A program made the position numbers and the translations under genes. Shown here piece by piece: positions 9,210 through 19,291 of a stretch of 64,000 nt of DNA. This DNA comes from Pseudoalteromonas shioyasakiensis (GTDB lineage: Bacteria; Pseudomonadota; Gammaproteobacteria; Enterobacterales; Alteromonadaceae): NCBI RefSeq assembly GCF_019134595.1, contig NZ_CP077770.1, positions 640,001 to 704,000 of the forward strand, read 5' to 3'. The number at the start of each line of letters is the position of its first letter. The stretch's first letter is position 1. The notes beneath the pieces are model-generated. The model did no database searches. It was not told the DNA's origin and saw nothing but the letters and a program-made list of their open reading frames with translations.

Positions 9210-10073
9210 ATGAGTAAAGATTTATACGCAATGGCACTTACTGCAGGTCAACAGAGCGCAAGTATGGATGGCTACCTTCAAGCGGTTAGCACTATTCCTA
9301 TGCTTGATGCAGAGAAAGAAAAGCAGTTGGCGACACGTCTTCAGGAAGAAGGTGATCTTGAAGCTGCGAAGCAACTCATTATGTCGCATCTACGCTTTGT
9401 TGCTCATATTGCGAAAAGCTATTCAGGTTATGGCTTACCGCAAGCTGATTTAATTCAGGAAGGTAACATCGGTCTGATGAAAGCGGTAAAACGTTTCGAC
9501 CCAAGTGTAGGTGTTCGCTTAGTTTCATTCGCTGTTCACTGGATCAAAGCCGAAATTCATGAATACGTACTGAAAAACTGGCGTATCGTGAAAGTTGCAA
9601 CAACAAAAGCGCAACGTAAATTATTCTTCAACCTACGTAAAAATAAAAAGCGTTTAGGTTGGTTCAACCAAGCTGAGGTTAGCACAGTTGCTAATGAGCT
9701 AGGTGTAAGTGAAAAAGAAGTACGTGAGATGGAATCACGTATGAGTGGCCAAGATATGGGCTTTGACTTAACGGGCGACGACAATGACGACGCACCGACA
9801 AGCACATACTCGCCAGTACAGTATTTAACAGATGGCAGTGCTGACCTTGCTGATGATATCGAAGAGCAGCAATGGCAAGAACAGTCTCATGCACGTTTAT
9901 TCAGCGCGTTAAAAACGCTTGATGAACGTTCTCAAGACATCGTAAGTGCACGTTGGTTAGCTGACGATAAAGCAACATTACAAGAGCTTGCTGAGAAATA
10001 TAACGTTTCAGCAGAGCGTGTTCGCCAGCTAGAAAAAACAGCAATGAAAAAACTGCAATCAGCGATGAGCTAA
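9210..10073 (+). CDS. rpoH: RNA polymerase heat-shock sigma factor RpoH (sigma-32)
   Basis: Alternative sigma factor for heat-shock genes. 287 residues, E. coli 284. Region 2 contains [20 protein letters not shown] and [19 protein letters not shown]; the RpoH box QRKLFFNLR, which distinguishes this family from RpoD, is intact. Region 4 ends with [17 protein letters not shown]. It follows ftsEX, as in E. coli and many relatives. A good ribosome site (GAGGTG) precedes the ATG. A CIRCE operator in its leader suggests HrcA control in addition to any post-transcriptional control. Confidence 0.97.
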   Translation: MSKDLYAMALTAGQQSASMDGYLQAVSTIPMLDAEKEKQLATRLQEEGDLEAAKQLIMSHLRFVAHIAKSYSGYGLPQADLIQEGNIGLMKAVKRFDPSVGVRLVSFAVHWIKAEIHEYVLKNWRIVKVATTKAQRKLFFNLRKNKKRLGWFNQAEVSTVANELGVSEKEVREMESRMSGQDMGFDLTGDDNDDAPTSTYSPVQYLTDGSADLADDIEEQQWQEQSHARLFSALKTLDERSQDIVSARWLADDKATLQELAEKYNVSAERVRQLEKTAMKKLQSAMS

Positions 10074-10111
10074 TAGCAATCGCTATAGCAAACCATCTTT
10101 AGTAGACTACA

Positions 10112-10138
10112 AAGCCTCGCAAATGCGGGGCTTTTTGT
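10112..10138 (+). terminator. Terminator after rpoH
   Basis: Stem AAGCCTCGC / GCGGGGCTT (one G-T pair) with a 4-nt loop, followed by TTTTTGTTTT. It sits 40 bp after rpoH and just before glsA. Confidence 0.85.
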
Positions 10139-10153
10139 TTTAAAGGACGCGGT

Positions 10154-11074
10154 ATGTCACAGATTGATTATCAACATGTATTAGATGAAATCACAAAAGA
10201 AGTTCAACCATTACTGAGCCAAGGTAAGGTTGCTGATTATATTCCTGCGCTTGCAGAGGTTGAGCCAAACCAGTTTGCCATTGCTATTCATACAGTAGAT
10301 GGGCAAACCTATTGCGCGGGTGATTGTGGTGCGCGTTTTACAATTCAATCTGTTTCGAAAGTAATGACCTTAACTTTAGCACTTCAGCGTTATGGTGATG
10401 AGCTGTGGCAACGAGTCGGTAAAGAGCCTTCAGGCACCGCTTTTAACTCACTTACACAGCTTGAGTTTGAACAGGGCATACCACGCAACCCATTTATTAA
10501 TGCCGGCGCGATTGTCACCTGTGACGCGTTATATAGCCGTTTATCTGCGCCGATGCACTCTATGCTTGAGTCATTTCGTCAGTTATCAGGGAATGCTCAG
10601 GTTGTTATTGATAAGAAAGTGGCAAATTCTGAATATGAGTTTCGTCATCGCAACGCCGCGATGGGGCATCTAATGAAGTCATTCGGCAACTTTAATAATG
10701 AAGTTGATGATGTGTTATGGGCTTACTTTAACTTCTGTGCCATAGAGTTAAACTGCGTAGAATTAGCAAAAGCCTACAATTACTTAGCAAACCAAGGTAA
10801 AGATGCTAATGGCCAAGAAGTGCTCAGTGCAAGGCAAAATAAGCAGTTAAACTCGTTACTGTTTACCAGTGGTTTATACGATGCTGCTGGGGATTTTGGC
10901 TACCGTGTTGGTATGCCGGGTAAGTCAGGGGTGTCGGGTACTATTTTAGCTGTATTACCAAATCAATTTACTGTGGCTGTGTGGGCGCCAAGACTTAACT
11001 CGTATGGTAACTCAGTAGCTGGGATAGCGGCTCTTGAGCGTTTATCCCAGAAACTGGATATTTCGATTTTTTAG
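10154..11074 (+). CDS. glsA: Glutaminase A
   Basis: Hydrolyses L-glutamine to L-glutamate and ammonia. 306 residues, the usual length of the serine-dependent beta-lactamase-like glutaminase family. The catalytic SxxK motif is Ser66-Val-Ser-Lys69. Other family blocks are NPFINAGAIVTCD, the tyrosine-containing NSEYEFRHRNAAMGHLMKS, and near the end GKSGVSGTILAVLP. Start ATG at 10154 is preceded by AAAGGA. It is a single gene, convergent with gsk six bases downstream. Confidence 0.95.
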   Translation: MSQIDYQHVLDEITKEVQPLLSQGKVADYIPALAEVEPNQFAIAIHTVDGQTYCAGDCGARFTIQSVSKVMTLTLALQRYGDELWQRVGKEPSGTAFNSLTQLEFEQGIPRNPFINAGAIVTCDALYSRLSAPMHSMLESFRQLSGNAQVVIDKKVANSEYEFRHRNAAMGHLMKSFGNFNNEVDDVLWAYFNFCAIELNCVELAKAYNYLANQGKDANGQEVLSARQNKQLNSLLFTSGLYDAAGDFGYRVGMPGKSGVSGTILAVLPNQFTVAVWAPRLNSYGNSVAGIAALERLSQKLDISIF

Positions 11075-11080
11075 TCGCGG

Positions 11081-12385
11081 TTACTGATCCCAGTAAACTT
11101 GCTCTAAACAATCTTCACGTTCAGGTAAGCCACGAGATAAACGTGGCGAGTGCTGAACAAGTACTTCATAACTTGCACGGTTAGCGTATTTACTAATTTG
11201 TGCAAGCGATGAGTAGGTCATCGCAGGCTGCTGATGCTTCGCTGAGTTTGCCACATTAAGTTTGTGGTAAACGTTTGCTGATAGGTCATGCAGTACCGCG
11301 GCCAGAGCACAATCGCCTGCGCCATTGGTATTTTTAATGCTATCTGGGCCACCCATAAATGGTGCTGTGTGGCTGTACGCACGAATAGGGTTTTTGCAGT
11401 CCTCTTTGCGCATTGCGCGCGAAAATTCATAACGGTTAAAGTCAGCAATCGCACCTGGTAATAACGGATATTCTGTTTCACGCTTGAATGAGTCGTCTAC
11501 GTAACCGGCCATAAACAAGCCTTTTTCGCCAGCTGTACAAATAACTAAATCAGTCCAATCTAGCGCTTTGTCGGCTGCCAGAAGCGGATCTTCAAAGCCA
11601 GTAATAGCAAGACCTTCTTCTTCGTTCATAGCAAGAATATCAACATGCTCTTTAACAAAGTCAGCCCACCAAGCAGGATCTTGTTCAATTAGAAACTTAG
11701 TACCAAGGGTTAAAACCACAGGTACACCTGCATCATTGGCATATTTTACTGCCTGCATGGTGGCTTCGGTCATGGTTTCATCACCTTGAGTACGCATTAG
11801 GTACGCGCTGATCACTAGTGCTGATGAATTCTCAATAAGTGCTTGATCGATTGATTCAGGACGAAGGTGGTTCATTAGCCCCGCGCTGATTGCGAAGGTA
11901 CGCTCACCGGTCTCGTCAATTAAGGTAAAACAACGACCAATTGGGCCATCTACAGGCTGAAGGTAGTCAAGGTCAACGCGGCTTGAGGTGTTACATAAAA
12001 AACGATATGCATAGCTGCCGATTTTGATATTTTCACTCATTACCCCTAACAACACTGAACGGTCGTCAGCTAGGGTAGAGTAGTTGTGCATGGTGTTACC
12101 TACCGTACCACCGGCAAACTCATAATCGATCATATTGTCGAGTTTTAGTCTGTCGTATAGCGCGTTGGTAATATCGTTATCGATCACTTGCGACATGCCA
12201 CGGCGCAATTGAAATTCATCTAGGAAAGCTTGATCAACTTTCGCTTCAATATCTACCACAATTTGGTCGATACCCGTAATATAACTACGTTGTAGTCGGT
12301 CGGTTGAGTTAAGTTGATTCGTCAGTGGATCTTTGGCTTCCACCGGAAAATAATGTTTATGCCTGCGGCGTCCAGGAAATTTCAT
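11081..12385 (-). CDS. gsk: Inosine-guanosine kinase
   Basis: Phosphorylates inosine and guanosine to IMP and GMP in purine salvage. 434 residues, the same length as E. coli Gsk, and begins with the characteristic KFPGRRRHKHYFPV. It belongs to the ribokinase/PfkB family: EFAGGTVGNTMHN near the substrate site, and NTNGAGDCALAAV as the anion-hole and catalytic Asp motif. Monocistronic by position, converging on glsA and divergent from tadA across a 180-bp gap in which nothing else was seen. Confidence 0.95.
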   Translation of the reverse strand: MKFPGRRRHKHYFPVEAKDPLTNQLNSTDRLQRSYITGIDQIVVDIEAKVDQAFLDEFQLRRGMSQVIDNDITNALYDRLKLDNMIDYEFAGGTVGNTMHNYSTLADDRSVLLGVMSENIKIGSYAYRFLCNTSSRVDLDYLQPVDGPIGRCFTLIDETGERTFAISAGLMNHLRPESIDQALIENSSALVISAYLMRTQGDETMTEATMQAVKYANDAGVPVVLTLGTKFLIEQDPAWWADFVKEHVDILAMNEEEGLAITGFEDPLLAADKALDWTDLVICTAGEKGLFMAGYVDDSFKRETEYPLLPGAIADFNRYEFSRAMRKEDCKNPIRAYSHTAPFMGGPDSIKNTNGAGDCALAAVLHDLSANVYHKLNVANSAKHQQPAMTYSSLAQISKYANRASYEVLVQHSPRLSRGLPEREDCLEQVYWDQ

Positions 12386-12562
12386 TTGCTACCCGTGTTG
12401 TAAGCTAAATAAAAAAAGCGCGAGATTATAGCGCAATATGGGTCCATTGAGCCATGAAAAAGCCACTAAATTTTGCGTTAATTTTTAAGTGTAGCAGTAT
12501 TTATTGCCGACATTTTTCACTAACTAGGTATAATTACTCACAGTTTTACAAGATTTGTGTGA

Positions 12563-13063
<501 letters not shown>

Positions 13064-13234
13064 TTATACAACCGGCGTTGCAGGAACTTGTGCTTCCATT
13101 AACTGCATCGCAAATAAGCGGCGACGCCAAATAACTTTTTTGTGTGTATTACGTAGCATGATACGACGGCGGGTCGCCGTTGAGTAAATAACATTACGCT
13201 TGAACTTATGTGTCGTGCGTCTTCTTTTTAACAT
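13064..13234 (-). CDS. Small, strongly basic protein of unknown function (56 aa)
   Basis: An unrecognised 56-residue frame starting MLKRRRTTHKFKRNVIYSTA and ending MEAQVPATPVV. About a third of the first 40 residues are Lys or Arg and there is no acidic residue before Glu47. A strong ribosome site, AAGGAG, lies 6 bases before the ATG, and the frame fills the tadA-mltF gap with its stop codon touching the tadA stop. The composition suggests RNA or ribosome binding, but no family was recognised; I do not assign a function. The ribosome site and the absence of a better frame are the main support. Confidence 0.7.
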   Translation of the reverse strand: MLKRRRTTHKFKRNVIYSTATRRRIMLRNTHKKVIWRRRLFAMQLMEAQVPATPVV

Positions 13235-13328
13235 GAGTGCTCCTTAAGTGAGAGTAAAGCATTATATTGATCTCTACAGGAAGATAATGATCATTTGATG
13301 ACAAGTAAACAGATTTCGGTGCTTGAAG

Positions 13329-14798
13329 TTAGTTGTTTTCTAATTCTTGCTGCTCTGAGTTGGTTTGTTGCGTGTTGTCATTTGGCTTTGGTTCGCTCGC
13401 TTGCGCTTCAGGTTGAGCTTCTTCAGTGCTTTGTTCTTCTTCGCTTGGGTTAGCAATCGCATCATTTTCATCAAGCCAAACCAGTGCGTCGTAATATCGG
13501 CGAATATTATCAACATATTTTACTGCAACATCGCCACGGGCATAACCATATTTGGTTTTTCGATAGTAACGCTTTTTAATTAAAAGCGGTAAGCGCTTTT
13601 TAACATCAGCCCATTTATCGGGGCTTGCACCTTCTTGCTCGGTAATAATACGTGCGTCGTTGACGTGTCCCCAGCCAACATTGTAAGAGGCTAAGGCAAA
13701 CCAGGTTCTGTCGGGCTGCGGAATGCGTTCAGGGATCCAAGAAATTACTTTGGCAAGATACTGCGCACCACCTTTAATATTTTGCTCTGGCTCTAAACGA
13801 TTTGTTACGCCGACCTGTTTTGCTGTTGCTTGGGTTAGCATCATAATACCGCGAACACCGGTTGGCGACTTAGCCCTTGGGTTCCACATCGATTCTTGAT
13901 AACTCAAAGCTGCCAGTAATCGCCAGTCTATGTTACCTGCGTATTGCTCAAACCAAGGTTGGTATTTAGGTAAGGTGTCTTTTATTGCTTCGATATAAGC
14001 AAGCGTATTCACATAATTAAACTGACGAACATGGCCGAAGTATTTTTCTTCTAAAACATAAAGCTGGTTGCTTTGTTTTACGTCGCCAAAAAATGGCACC
14101 ATTAGGGCATATAAAGAGTCGTCACCATCTTTTCTTAGTAACCAAGCGATAGGGTCGTTACGGGTAACCGAAAAGCCAATACTCAAGTTTGGGTGGTAGC
14201 GGCGAAACAGCGACAAGGTGTGTGAGTCTGCTAGGGTGTAATCAATTTCACCGTCGATAACAGCTTGCAGAAGCTCTTCTTCATCCATGTCTTCTGTTTC
14301 GTTCCAGCTAAGTTTAGGGTGCAGTTGTTTTAATTGTTGTAGTGCCAACGAGTGGCTGCTTTTGGCTAAAACAGTGAGATTACCGGTTAAATCCTCAAAC
14401 TCTCGAGGACGAGTACGGCCTTGTTTATAAACTAATTTTTGGCTTATTGTCCGGTAGGTAGGGCCGAAACGGTAATGCTCTGCCCGAATCGTATTATAAG
14501 TAAGACCCGAAGCTATAATATCTAAATCGCCACTTTCTAAGCGTGCGAACATATCGGATAGATTAAAAAAGGGCACCATCTCGAGCTCAACACCAACATA
14601 GTCAGCAAACTCTTGGGCGAGTTCATATTCGAAGCCTTGCACACCTTGTGGAGCCTGATAGTAATTACTCGCGCCAGCTAATGTGCCAACTCTAATTTTG
14701 TTCTGCGCCTTGATATGAGCAAGTTGCGACGGTTGTTGTTGCATATCGCATGCACATAACATGAGCACTAAACTAAAAATAGCGAGTAACTTTTGCAT
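13329..14798 (-). CDS. mltF: Membrane-bound lytic murein transglycosylase F
   Basis: Cleaves peptidoglycan glycan strands with formation of 1,6-anhydro ends. 489 residues. N-terminal lipoprotein signal with lipobox LCAC, so Cys17 would be lipidated and the enzyme held in the outer membrane. Residues about 30-265 form a periplasmic solute-binding-like regulatory domain; the Slt catalytic domain follows, with the catalytic Glu in ALSYQESMWNPRAKSPTGVR and the motif GIMMLT. The C-terminus is a low-complexity Glu/Gln/Ser-rich tail. Divergent from purL. Confidence 0.95.
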   Translation of the reverse strand: MQKLLAIFSLVLMLCACDMQQQPSQLAHIKAQNKIRVGTLAGASNYYQAPQGVQGFEYELAQEFADYVGVELEMVPFFNLSDMFARLESGDLDIIASGLTYNTIRAEHYRFGPTYRTISQKLVYKQGRTRPREFEDLTGNLTVLAKSSHSLALQQLKQLHPKLSWNETEDMDEEELLQAVIDGEIDYTLADSHTLSLFRRYHPNLSIGFSVTRNDPIAWLLRKDGDDSLYALMVPFFGDVKQSNQLYVLEEKYFGHVRQFNYVNTLAYIEAIKDTLPKYQPWFEQYAGNIDWRLLAALSYQESMWNPRAKSPTGVRGIMMLTQATAKQVGVTNRLEPEQNIKGGAQYLAKVISWIPERIPQPDRTWFALASYNVGWGHVNDARIITEQEGASPDKWADVKKRLPLLIKKRYYRKTKYGYARGDVAVKYVDNIRRYYDALVWLDENDAIANPSEEEQSTEEAQPEAQASEPKPNDNTQQTNSEQQELENN

Positions 14799-15109
14799 AG
14801 ATTATAAATGCCCCTTAAACCATTACCTTAGTGTTATAACAAAACTTCTAAGCTACGTCACTTCGCATATAGTTTTATATATCTATTTAAAAATTAATAA
14901 CTATAACAAGGTAGCTGATAGATAAGTCATACAGAACAAGAACCTGCGAATAAATTAAGACGACTAAGATAGTTAATTGTTACAACCATAAAACCGGTTA
15001 TGAAGATTATTTAAATAAAAGCGTAATTTTGAGTTAAATCTAGACGTTATTTGCACTATAATATGCGCCTAAAATATCGTTCAATCCCTAACCCCGGATG
15101 AAAATACCT

Positions 15110-18100
15110 ATGTTGATCCTTCGTGGTGCACCAGCACTTTCCGATTTTAGAGTTCAGAAAATTTTAGCGCGTTGCCAACAGGCACAACTTCCAGTCACTG
15201 ACGTTTATGCTGAGTTCATGCATTTTGCTGATCTTACAGCCGAGCTTTCAGCTGATGAGCAAACCAAGCTGGAAAAACTGCTTACTTATGGTCCAACAAT
15301 TGCCGAGCATACCCCTGCTGGCACGTTAATTCTTGTAACGCCGCGTCCAGGCACTATCTCGCCTTGGGCATCAAAAGCAACTGACATCGCGCATAACTGT
15401 GGCTTAAGCCAAGTTCACCGTGTTGAACGTGGTATTGCATACTACGTAGAAGGTAATCTATCAGCTGAGCAAACAGCTGAAGTTGCAGCGTTATTACATG
15501 ACCGTATGACTGAAGCAACGCACGCGGATATGGCTGATGCAGCTAAATTATTCCGTCACGATGAGCCGCGTCCAATGTCATCAGTTGACATTTTAGGTGG
15601 TGGCCGTGAAGCGCTTGCTAAAGCAAACGTTGAGCAAGGTTTTGCGCTTGCAGATGACGAAATTGATTACTTGGTAGAAAACTTCCAAAAGTTAGGGCGT
15701 AACCCGAACGACATCGAATTATTCATGTTTGCACAAGCAAACTCTGAGCATTGTCGTCATAAAATCTTTAACGCTGATTGGACAATTGATGGCATCGAAC
15801 AGCCAAAATCATTGTTCAAAATGATCAAAAACACTTACGAGCAAAATCCTGAAAACGTGTTATCTGCATATAAAGATAACGCAGCAGTAATGAAGGGCTC
15901 GCTAGCAGGTCGTTTCTTCCCGAATAACGAAGGCGAGTACGCATATCATCAAGAAAACATCGAAATCTTGATGAAAGTTGAAACGCACAACCACCCAACA
16001 GCGATTGCGCCATTCTCAGGTGCATCAACAGGTTCTGGTGGTGAGATCCGTGATGAAGGTGCAACAGGCCGTGGTTCTAAGCCTAAAGCTGGTTTAGTTG
16101 GCTTCACTGTATCTAACCTACGTATTCCTGGTTACGAGCAACCATGGGAAACAGACTTCGGTAAGCCTGGTCGTATCGTTAATGCACTTGATATCATGAC
16201 TGAAGGTCCATTAGGTGGCGCGGCATTCAATAACGAATTTGGTCGTCCTAACTTACTTGGTTACTTCCGTACATACGAAGAAAAAGTATCAAGCCATAAT
16301 GGTGAAGAAGTACGTGGTTACCACAAGCCAATTATGCTTGCAGGTGGTTTAGGTAACATTCGTTCTGAACATGTTCAAAAAGGTGAAATCCCTGTAGGTG
16401 CTAAGCTAATTGCACTAGGTGGTCCGGCAATGAACATCGGCCTTGGTGGCGGTGCTGCGTCTAGTATGACTTCAGGTCAATCAAACGAAGACTTAGACTT
16501 TGCATCTGTTCAGCGTGAAAACCCAGAAATGGAACGTCGTTGTCAGGAAGTTATCGATAAATGTTGGCAGCTAGGTGATGCAAACCCAATCGCTTTCATC
16601 CACGATGTGGGTGCAGGTGGTCTTTCAAACGCATTCCCTGAGCTTGTAGACGATGGCGGTCGTGGTGGTAAATTCCAACTTCGTGATATTCCAAACGATG
16701 AGCCGGGTATGGCACCACACGAAATCTGGTGTAACGAATCTCAAGAGCGTTACGTATTAGCGGTTGCGGCAGAAGACTTCGCGCGCTTCGAAGCAATCTG
16801 TAAACGTGAACGTGCAGAATACGCTGTTATTGGTGAAGCAACAGAAGAGCGTCACTTAACGGTTGAAGATAGCCACTTCGGTAACAACCCAGTTGATCTA
16901 CCGCTTGACGTTTTACTTGGTAAAGCACCAAAGATGCACCGAGAAGTTGAGTCGAAAAAAGCACAATCGCAACCATTAGACGTTTCTAACATTGATGCTG
17001 CAGACGCTGCACAGCGTTTATTACGCTTACCAACGATTGCTGAGAAAACATTCTTAATCACGATTGGTGACCGTACGGTAACGGGTTTAGTTGCTCGTGA
17101 CCAAATGGTAGGTCCTTGGCAGGTGCCAGTAGCAAACTGTGCGGTAACAGCCGCTGCGTTTGATACTTACCACGGTGAAGCAATGTCACTAGGTGAACGT
17201 ACACCAGCTGCACTTTTAAACTACGGTGCTTCTGCTCGTTTAGCTGTGGCTGAGTCTCTAACGAACATCGCGTGTGCTAACATCGGTAGCCTTGAAAATA
17301 TTAAGCTATCTGCAAACTGGATGGCTGCAGCAGGTCACCCTGGCGAAGATGCAGGTCTTTACGAAGCAGTTAAAGCGGTAGGTGAAGAGCTTTGTCCGGC
17401 ACTTGGTTTAACAATCCCTGTGGGTAAAGACTCAATGTCGATGAAAACTCAATGGGATGAAAACGGTGAGCAAAAATCGGTTACAGCACCATTATCACTG
17501 ATCATTACTGCCTTTGGTCGTGTTGAAGATGTGCGTAAAACAGTAACGCCACAGCTACGTACTGATAAAGGTGAGTCATCACTATTATTAGTTGATTTAG
17601 GTGCGGGTCAAAACCGTATGGGCGCATCAAGCCTTGCACAGGTTTATAAGCAACTAGGTGATGTAACACCTGATGTTGATAACCCTGCACTATTAAAAGG
17701 CTTCTACGAAGCAATGCAAGCGCTTGTTGCTGATAGCAAGTTACTTGCTTACCATGACCGTTCAGACGGTGGTTTATACACCACGGTTGCTGAAATGGCA
17801 TTTGCTGGTCACACGGGTGTCACTGTTGACCTTGCTGGCTTAACAGGTTCAGATATCGAAGCGCTTTACAATGAAGAGCTAGGTGCGGTTATCCAAGTGG
17901 CAAACGTTGATTTAGACGCAGTGAAAGCAGTTCTTGCAGACCACGGTCTAGCTGCTATCAGCCATGAAATTGGTACATTGAACACTGACGACCGAGTGCT
18001 ATTCACTCGTGGTGATGATGTGGTTCTTAACCACACGCGCACAGAGCTTCGTACTATTTGGGCTGAAACAACTTACCAAATGCAAGCGCGTCGTGATAAC

Positions 18101-18994
18101 CCTGAGTGTGCTAAGCAAGAGTTTGATGCTAAGTTTGACGCAAAAGACCCTGGTCTTAACGTTAAACTAAACTTTGACTTAAACGAAGATGTTGCAGCGC
18201 CTTACATTGCAACAGGTGCGAAGCCGAAAATGGCGATTCTACGTGAGCAAGGTGTTAACTCTCACTTAGAAATGGCTGCGGCATTTAACCGCGCTGGCTT
18301 TGCAGCGGTTGACGTACACATGAGCGACATCCTTGAAGGTCGTTTAACACTTGAGCAATTTAAAGGCTTAGTAGCATGTGGTGGCTTCTCTTACGGTGAC
18401 GTATTAGGTGCAGGTGAAGGCTGGGCTAAGTCAATCTTATTTAATGAGATGGCGCGTGAGCAGTTCCAAAGCTTCTTCCACCGCGAAGATACATTCAGCT
18501 TAGGTGTGTGTAATGGCTGTCAAATGCTTTCAACATTGAAAGAATTGATCCCAGGCACTGAGCACTGGCCACGTTTCGTAACGAATAAGTCAGAGCGTTT
18601 TGAAGCTCGCTTTAGCCTTGTTGAAGTACAAGAAAACCCATCGGTATTCTTTAACGGTATGGCTGGTTCTCGTATGCCTATCGCTGTGTCTCATGGTGAA
18701 GGTCATGCTGAATTCGCTAACAGCGATGCAGTTAAAGCAGCGCTTGAGTCAGGCACCGTGGCAGTGAAGTTCGTTGATAACTATGGTAACCCAACAACGC
18801 AATACCCAGCTAACCCGAACGGCTCGCCTGAAGGTATCACAGGTATTACCTCTACTGATGGTCGTGCCACGGTTATGATGCCGCACCCAGAACGTGTATT
18901 CCGTACTGTTGCTAACTCATGGCACCCAGATGAGTGGGCTGAGGATAGCCCATGGATGCGTATGTTCCGCAACGCACGTAAAAACGTTGGCTAG
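15110..18994 (+). CDS. purL: Phosphoribosylformylglycinamidine synthase
   Basis: Fourth step of purine synthesis: converts FGAR to FGAM using glutamine and ATP. From the ATG at 15110 ([14 protein letters not shown]) it has 1294 residues, matching the large single-chain form of E. coli (1295); an in-frame ATG at 15098 would add four residues, and neither has a clear ribosome site. Domains: N-terminal PurS-like, linker, two ATP-grasp-like AIRS halves ([22 protein letters not shown]), and a C-terminal class I glutamine amidotransferase with nucleophile GVCNGCQM and HGEGH. A TATAAT -10 box lies at 15057-15062, but no -35 at proper spacing was found, and no PurR box was recognised. Confidence 0.97.
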   Translation: MLILRGAPALSDFRVQKILARCQQAQLPVTDVYAEFMHFADLTAELSADEQTKLEKLLTYGPTIAEHTPAGTLILVTPRPGTISPWASKATDIAHNCGLSQVHRVERGIAYYVEGNLSAEQTAEVAALLHDRMTEATHADMADAAKLFRHDEPRPMSSVDILGGGREALAKANVEQGFALADDEIDYLVENFQKLGRNPNDIELFMFAQANSEHCRHKIFNADWTIDGIEQPKSLFKMIKNTYEQNPENVLSAYKDNAAVMKGSLAGRFFPNNEGEYAYHQENIEILMKVETHNHPTAIAPFSGASTGSGGEIRDEGATGRGSKPKAGLVGFTVSNLRIPGYEQPWETDFGKPGRIVNALDIMTEGPLGGAAFNNEFGRPNLLGYFRTYEEKVSSHNGEEVRGYHKPIMLAGGLGNIRSEHVQKGEIPVGAKLIALGGPAMNIGLGGGAASSMTSGQSNEDLDFASVQRENPEMERRCQEVIDKCWQLGDANPIAFIHDVGAGGLSNAFPELVDDGGRGGKFQLRDIPNDEPGMAPHEIWCNESQERYVLAVAAEDFARFEAICKRERAEYAVIGEATEERHLTVEDSHFGNNPVDLPLDVLLGKAPKMHREVESKKAQSQPLDVSNIDAADAAQRLLRLPTIAEKTFLITIGDRTVTGLVARDQMVGPWQVPVANCAVTAAAFDTYHGEAMSLGERTPAALLNYGASARLAVAESLTNIACANIGSLENIKLSANWMAAAGHPGEDAGLYEAVKAVGEELCPALGLTIPVGKDSMSMKTQWDENGEQKSVTAPLSLIITAFGRVEDVRKTVTPQLRTDKGESSLLLVDLGAGQNRMGASSLAQVYKQLGDVTPDVDNPALLKGFYEAMQALVADSKLLAYHDRSDGGLYTTVAEMAFAGHTGVTVDLAGLTGSDIEALYNEELGAVIQVANVDLDAVKAVLADHGLAAISHEIGTLNTDDRVLFTRGDDVVLNHTRTELRTIWAETTYQMQARRDNPECAKQEFDAKFDAKDPGLNVKLNFDLNEDVAAPYIATGAKPKMAILREQGVNSHLEMAAAFNRAGFAAVDVHMSDILEGRLTLEQFKGLVACGGFSYGDVLGAGEGWAKSILFNEMAREQFQSFFHREDTFSLGVCNGCQMLSTLKELIPGTEHWPRFVTNKSERFEARFSLVEVQENPSVFFNGMAGSRMPIAVSHGEGHAEFANSDAVKAALESGTVAVKFVDNYGNPTTQYPANPNGSPEGITGITSTDGRATVMMPHPERVFRTVANSWHPDEWAEDSPWMRMFRNARKNVG

Positions 18995-19050
18995 AACTTA
19001 GGTAAATGCCTAGCTATACAAGCTAGGTTCATACAAACCGTTTAAACTAA

Positions 19051-19083
19051 AAAGGCTGCACTATTAAGTGCAGCCTTTTTGTT
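19051..19083 (+). terminator. Terminator after purL
   Basis: Stem AAAGGCTGCACT / AGTGCAGCCTTT around a short TATTA loop, followed by TTTTGTTT. Strong intrinsic terminator. Confidence 0.92.
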
Positions 19084-19105
19084 TATAATGGTGCTAGTAA
19101 GTGTA

Positions 19106-19267
19106 ATACCAACCCGCAATAACACTTAATCATTTTGAGGGATAAAACCTGTCGCTAACTGCGTTAAAAATTTCTCATTTAGAACAACTAAATAACGAAA
19201 TTTTTGCCTTGTTATCAACGAGGTTTTATTGCCTCAAAATAGACTACTTAATTAAGCGGATTGGTAT
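19106..19267. repeat. 162-bp palindromic intergenic element
   Basis: Terminal inverted repeats ATACCAACCCGC and GCGGATTGGTAT (rc ATACCAATCCGC), then inner matching blocks TTTTGAGGGATAAAACC and GAGGTTTTATTGCCTCAAAA, and a central pair AAAAATTTC / GAAATTTTT with ATTTAG / CTAAAT at the tip. The whole unit can fold into one long hairpin. It has no coding capacity and fits a non-autonomous MITE-like or REP-like element; similar palindromes are, from memory, common between genes in Alteromonadales. Only this one full copy was found in the window. Confidence 0.75.
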
Positions 19268-19291
19268 AAGTTCAAAGGCAAGGAGAGTTTT

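Noticed and set aside
14799..15109. PurR operator in front of purL
   Set aside because: No match to the ACGCAAACGTTTNCNT type palindrome was found in the mltF-purL gap; only a -10 box at 15057-15062.
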